From NCBI GenBank assembly GCA_947589525.1, contig CANQAW010000064.1, forward strand, positions 1 through 8,544: a DNA stretch of 8,544 bases, in the 5' to 3' direction. A program made the translations under genes and the position numbers. This stretch comes from Candidatus Gastranaerophilales bacterium. Its GTDB lineage: Bacteria; Cyanobacteriota; Vampirovibrionia; Gastranaerophilales; Gastranaerophilaceae. A model generated the notes under the pieces. The model was not told the DNA's origin, ran no database searches, and saw nothing but the letters and a program-made list of their open reading frames with translations. Positions 6,480 to 8,544 of this stretch are shown here, one piece after another (the stretch's first letter is position 1; each line of letters opens with the position of its first letter).

Positions 6480-6799
6480 AAAAGTTTTTAAAAGAAAAAA
6501 CAAAAACAAGAGATAACCCGTATTATCTCAGACAGCGTTACAATTATAAATCACGACACGGACATAAAATCTTTGATAAAACAACTGATGAACATATAAA
6601 TGAAACTCCTTATCACCTTGTAATCGAAGACCACGTATGGATAGGAAGAAAGGTTACAATAAACAAAAGAGTAAAAATTCCTTCAGGATATATTGTTGGG
6701 ATGAATTCTTATATTCTTCATCCTTTTGAAAAAGAAAATTCAATTATAGCAGGTTACCCCGCAAGAATAATTAAAGAAAATATTTACTGGAAATTTTAA
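6480..6799 (+). pseudogene. Frameshifted, truncated hexapeptide-repeat acyltransferase remnant
   Basis: This fills most of the 397 bases between the decarboxylase and the convergent acetyltransferase. One frame (6528-6560) reads SDSVTIINHDT; after a shift near 6561 a second frame reads HKIFDKTT and continues through EDHVWIGRKVTINKRVKIPS, then NSYILHPFEKENSIIAGYPA to a stop at 6797. Aligned to the intact neighbour (SDNIIIMNSDS / HAVLDNKT / NHVWLGRRVTVLKRAKIPS) the two frames join with a net +2 (or -1) base shift at the active-site histidine. Most of the N-terminal half is missing; SKVFKRKNKNKR at 6477-6512 faintly recalls the neighbour's N-terminus. There is no start codon or ribosome-binding site. 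About half the C-terminal residues match the neighbour, so it is an old paralogue, not a recent copy. The first 75 bases after the decarboxylase show nothing recognisable. Confidence 0.8.
6510..6529. repeat. Perfect 7-bp inverted repeat
   Basis: GAGATAA (6510-6516) and TTATCTC (6523-6529) flank a 6-base loop, CCCGTA. No T-run follows on either strand, so it is not a normal terminator. It lies where the N-terminal part of the acyltransferase remnant is missing and may mark the deletion junction. Function unknown. Confidence 0.5.
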
Positions 6800-7459
6800 T
6801 TATCTTTGCCAATCTATCTCTTCTTTAACAACTTTAGCGGGATTTCCCGCAATTACCGTATTTTCTTTATTGAATTGTCCTATAACAAATGAATTTAAGC
6901 CGACAATTGTATTTGAAGGTATTTTCGCTCTTTTTAAAACGGTAACCCGTCTGCCAAGCCAAACGTGATTTCCGATTGTCATATTAATCGTATCATTATT
7001 TATAATTTTTCTTGTTTTGTTATCCAGCACCGCATGAGAATCACTGTTCATAATAATAATGTTATCTGAAAACATACAATCTTTGCCGATTGTCAAACTG
7101 CTAAAATCCCCCCCCCCAAGGTAAAATTTCGCTCCCGCACAGGAGAAATCCTCGTCAATAAAGACTCTTGCACCTTTTGAACCGATTGCAAAAAACGTAT
7201 GCAGGATTTCATATTTTGTTTTTTTAATTTCAAATAAAGCATTACTTCCCGTCAAACGTATGCTTGTATCATCAAATCTTGTCGGTTTTTCAATTATTAT
7301 TTTATTATCATTTCCGACTATTTCAATATCCAGCCCCTTTAATCTTCCTGTCAAAGGTTTCAGATGACCGTTTTCTTTCAGAAAAATTCTGTTGTTTTTC
7401 CCTTTTATACGATAGTGTTTAATTACTTTTTCTCTTATAAATCTCGACAATTTAGACAT
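6800..7459 (-). CDS. Hexapeptide-repeat (left-handed beta-helix) O-acetyltransferase, candidate phase-variable
   Basis: A 219-residue acetyltransferase of the LbetaH superfamily, related to sugar O-acetyltransferases of the WcaF/WbbJ/maltose-acetyltransferase type. It probably moves acetyl from acetyl-CoA to a surface-glycan sugar. The N-terminal ~90 residues are an extra beta-rich region; hexapeptide coils follow (TIGKDCMFSDNIIIMNSDSH, residues 123-142, with the likely catalytic His142; then MTIGNHVWLGRRVTVLKRAK). NTVIAGNPAKVV near the end is the classic C-terminal motif. I chose ATG7459, with GGA at 7472-7470 about 10 bases upstream, because the longer GTG start at 7483 would touch the tRNA 3' end. 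Residues 115-117 (GGG) are encoded inside a G10 run, a likely slippage site. It is downstream of the tRNA and converges on the broken relative with no bases between stops. The acceptor is unknown. Confidence 0.88.
   Translation of the reverse strand: MSKLSRFIREKVIKHYRIKGKNNRIFLKENGHLKPLTGRLKGLDIEIVGNDNKIIIEKPTRFDDTSIRLTGSNALFEIKKTKYEILHTFFAIGSKGARVFIDEDFSCAGAKFYLGGGDFSSLTIGKDCMFSDNIIIMNSDSHAVLDNKTRKIINNDTINMTIGNHVWLGRRVTVLKRAKIPSNTIVGLNSFVIGQFNKENTVIAGNPAKVVKEEIDWQR
7108..7117 (-). repeat. Ten-base G homopolymer in coding strand (contingency-type tract)
   Basis: Ten C on the plus strand, ten G in the sense strand of the acetyltransferase, reading CTT-GGG-GGG-GGG-GAT (Leu-Gly-Gly-Gly-Asp). 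With nine G the frame reaches TGA five codons after the run; with eleven it reaches TAG almost at once. The present length keeps the gene open. It is by far the longest G/C run in this AT-rich window. Confidence 0.95.
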
Positions 7460-7483
7460 TATTATGTTTTCCGTTATTTTCAC

Positions 7484-7557
7484 TGCGCCCGATGGGATTC
7501 AAACCCACACTCTTTGGCTTCGGAGACCAATGCTTTATTCACTTAAGCTACAGGCGC
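7484..7557 (-). tRNA. tRNA-Arg (anticodon CCG)
   Basis: A 74-base cloverleaf. Acceptor GCGCCTG pairs with CGGGCGC (one G-U), discriminator A73. D-stem GCTT/AAGC with a 9-base loop, anticodon stem TTGGT/GCCAA with loop CTCCGAA (anticodon CCG at 34-36, reading CGG), a 5-base variable loop AGAGT, and T-stem GTGGG/CCCAT with loop TTTGAAT. The CCA is not encoded. A20 and A73, arginine identity bases in bacteria, are present. The elbow is unusual: A19 and U56 replace the usual G19 and C56. The 5' end is 4 bases from the stop of the phosphorylase gene, and the acetyltransferase begins 24 bases after the 3' end, so it is probably cut out of a shared transcript. Confidence 0.93.
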
Positions 7558-7561
7558 ATAA

Positions 7562-8342
7562 TTATTCCAATTTATATATCATTCGCTTAATTAAATCGGC
7601 AAGTTTTTGTCCCGATTTTTGCCCTATTTCTAAAACTTCGGCATGATTAGGCATTTTGGCCGAAACTCCCGTTGCATAATTTGTAATAAGGCTAAAACCT
7701 GCTATTTTCATTTTTAAATATGAAGCAACAATTGCTTCGGGAACACTTGACATTCCGACCGCATCAGCGCCTAATGTCCTGAAAGCTTTAATTTCGGCTT
7801 TTGTTTCGTAGCTTGGTCCCGTTACTGCAAGATAAACTCCTTTGATTAAATCAAGATTTATATCACAAGCACAATTTAAAGCCAAATTTTGCAATTCCTG
7901 ACTGTAAACATCATTCATTGAAGGAAACCTGTCTCCTTGTTTATCATGTCTGCCTATTAAAGGATTTGTCCCCATAAAATTAATATGGTCCTCAAGCATC
8001 ATAATATCGCCGATATTATAGTTTTTATTTGTTGCTCCTGCAGCATTAGTTATAAAAAGATATTCAACTCCGAGCTGTTTAAAAATTCTAATCGGATAGG
8101 TCACTTCTTGCATTGAATAGCCTTCATAATAATGAAGTCTGCCCTTCGCTATAATACAGTCCTTGCCTTCAATTTCGCAAAACAAAAACTCACCGCTGTG
8201 GGATTTCACAATATTTTAAGCTTATCCCTTGTAAATTATCGCAGAAACAACCAAGCCCCGAACCGAGAATAACTGCGATTTTAGGTTTAAAATTACTTAT
8301 TTTTGAATTTATAAAATCAATGGTTTGTTGAAGTTGTTCCAT
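7562..8342 (-). pseudogene. punA: Purine nucleoside phosphorylase, disrupted by an internal deletion/frameshift
   Basis: Encodes a trimeric-type purine nucleoside phosphorylase (inosine/guanosine plus phosphate to base plus ribose 1-phosphate) in two frames. ATG8342 starts MEQLQQTIDF and the phosphate loop VILGSGLG (24-31), runs to KYCEIP (43-48), then stops at TGA 8190. The second frame carries on from about 8212 with IVKSHSGEFLF, GRLHYYEGYSMQEVTYP, FITNAAGAT, DHINFMGTNPLIG, VTGPSYETKAEI, AVGMSSVPE and ITNYATG, all normal family motifs, to the stop at 7562. The segment expected between EIP and VKSH (usually NFPxST) is absent. Restoring 29 bases would give 810 bases, 269 residues, the normal family length. 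The GTG at 8209 would yield a protein without the phosphate loop and is not a credible start. The gene lies 16 bases after the upstream gene and 4 before the tRNA. Confidence 0.88.
8199..8210 (-). other. 12-bp sequence usable in two frames at the punA break
   Basis: TGTGAAATCCCA on the sense strand encodes Cys-Glu-Ile-Pro in the upstream frame and (x)-Val-Lys-Ser-His in the downstream frame, both matching what the family shows at two different places about 10 codons apart. It is what would remain after deletion between two copies of this 12-mer. Confidence 0.6.
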
Positions 8343-8358
8343 GGACTTCTGTATTAAT

Positions 8359-8544
8359 TTATCCTACCAATCCGTCATCATCAGATTCTGATGCTTTAAC
8401 CATAATAGCGTGTTGAACGGGTTTTTCTTTCTTTACGTTAGAATCAAAAGGAATTTCAACATCAAAACCGAAATCATCTCTTGGTTTTTTAATTTGTGCT
8501 TCGTCAACCAATTTTTTCGCCAATTCAATAAGTTCATAAACTAA
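8359..8544 (-). CDS. C-terminus of an unknown protein (5' end outside the window)
   Basis: Only the last 61 residues are visible, ending at TAA 8361-8359. They begin with a helix, LVYELIELAKKLVDEA, followed by a polar linker (KKPRDDFGFDVEIPFDS), KKEKPVQHAIMVKA, and an acidic tail (SESDDDGLVG). The order of a YELIxLAxK helix and a later KPVxxAI segment is loosely like the RNA polymerase omega subunit, but this is weak and I do not assign it. The punA start codon is 16 bases after the stop, so the genes are probably in one operon. That the frame is coding is well supported by composition and by its spacing to punA. Confidence 0.7.
   Translation of the reverse strand, partial: LVYELIELAKKLVDEAQIKKPRDDFGFDVEIPFDSNVKKEKPVQHAIMVKASESDDDGLVG

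Noticed and set aside
6474..6535. CTGTCT/AGACAG pairing around the 7-bp inverted repeat, as a small mobile element
   Set aside because: Arms are only 6 bp, with no target-site duplication or transposase; too little to call a mobile element.
7460..7483. GTG start at 7483 for the acetyltransferase (8 extra residues)
   Set aside because: The GTG touches the tRNA discriminator base, leaving no ribosome-binding site outside the tRNA; ATG7459 has a GGA about 10 bases upstream.
7364..7646. Two overlapping plus-strand reading frames across the tRNA
   Set aside because: They run antisense through the tRNA and the ends of two well-supported minus-strand genes and show no family motifs.
7562..8209. 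A complete 215-residue nucleoside phosphorylase starting at GTG8209
   Set aside because: It would lack the GSGLG phosphate loop, which is encoded in another frame just upstream; the GTG is an internal Val codon of the original gene.
8359..8544. Assignment of the partial gene as RNA polymerase omega subunit (rpoZ)
   Set aside because: Only a loose motif order supports it and the diagnostic N-terminus is outside the window.

Overview
The window is AT-rich and bacterial. I read it as a gut Vampirovibrionia (formerly Melainabacteria), order Gastranaerophilales, with moderate confidence. The main reason is the N-terminus of the protein at 2258-3454 (NPYFSF near residue 5, PAF at 33, DTISFG at 39). 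It resembles a short leader I remember from many hypothetical proteins of that group; I could not check this by search. Codon use is strongly A/T-biased, with AGA as the main arginine codon and frequent AAA and ATA.

Layout. 1-799 (minus): mrnC (Mini-RNase III), followed with no gap by a histidine kinase that starts at its HisKA domain and runs off the window. 885-1907 (plus): a 340-residue protein of unknown function with a glycine-zipper-like hydrophobic region and tandem 17-residue repeats. 1904-2176 (minus): a small unknown protein meeting it tail to tail. 2258-3454 (plus): a stand-alone RelA/SpoT synthetase-fold protein. 3524-6402 (plus): two genes in tandem, pgi (glucose-6-phosphate isomerase) and a thiamine-diphosphate-dependent 2-keto acid (pyruvate/indolepyruvate) decarboxylase, which suggests sugar fermentation through acetaldehyde or related aldehydes. 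6480-6799 (plus): a broken hexapeptide-repeat acyltransferase. 8544-6800 (minus): a compact string made of the C-terminus of an unknown protein, a frame-disrupted purine nucleoside phosphorylase gene, a tRNA-Arg(CCG), and a hexapeptide-repeat O-acetyltransferase.

The most interesting part is 6.5-8.3 kb. The intact acetyltransferase carries an uninterrupted run of ten G in its coding strand. Changing the run by one G in either direction leads to a stop within a few codons, so it looks like a phase-variation switch on a surface-glycan modification gene. Its neighbour across the convergent junction is a frameshifted, truncated relative. Just upstream, the phosphorylase gene looks to have lost about 29 bp between two 12-bp direct repeats lying in different reading frames. 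The tRNA between them has an unusual elbow, in which the near-universal G19-C56 pair appears replaced by a compensated A19-U56 pair.

The other notable item is the RelA/SpoT-fold protein. It keeps the synthetase signature residues but has no hydrolase or regulatory domains, and it carries the lineage-type N-terminal leader and an uncharacterised C-terminal extension of about 120 residues. I saw no CRISPR array, no insertion sequence, no rRNA and no convincing intrinsic terminator.
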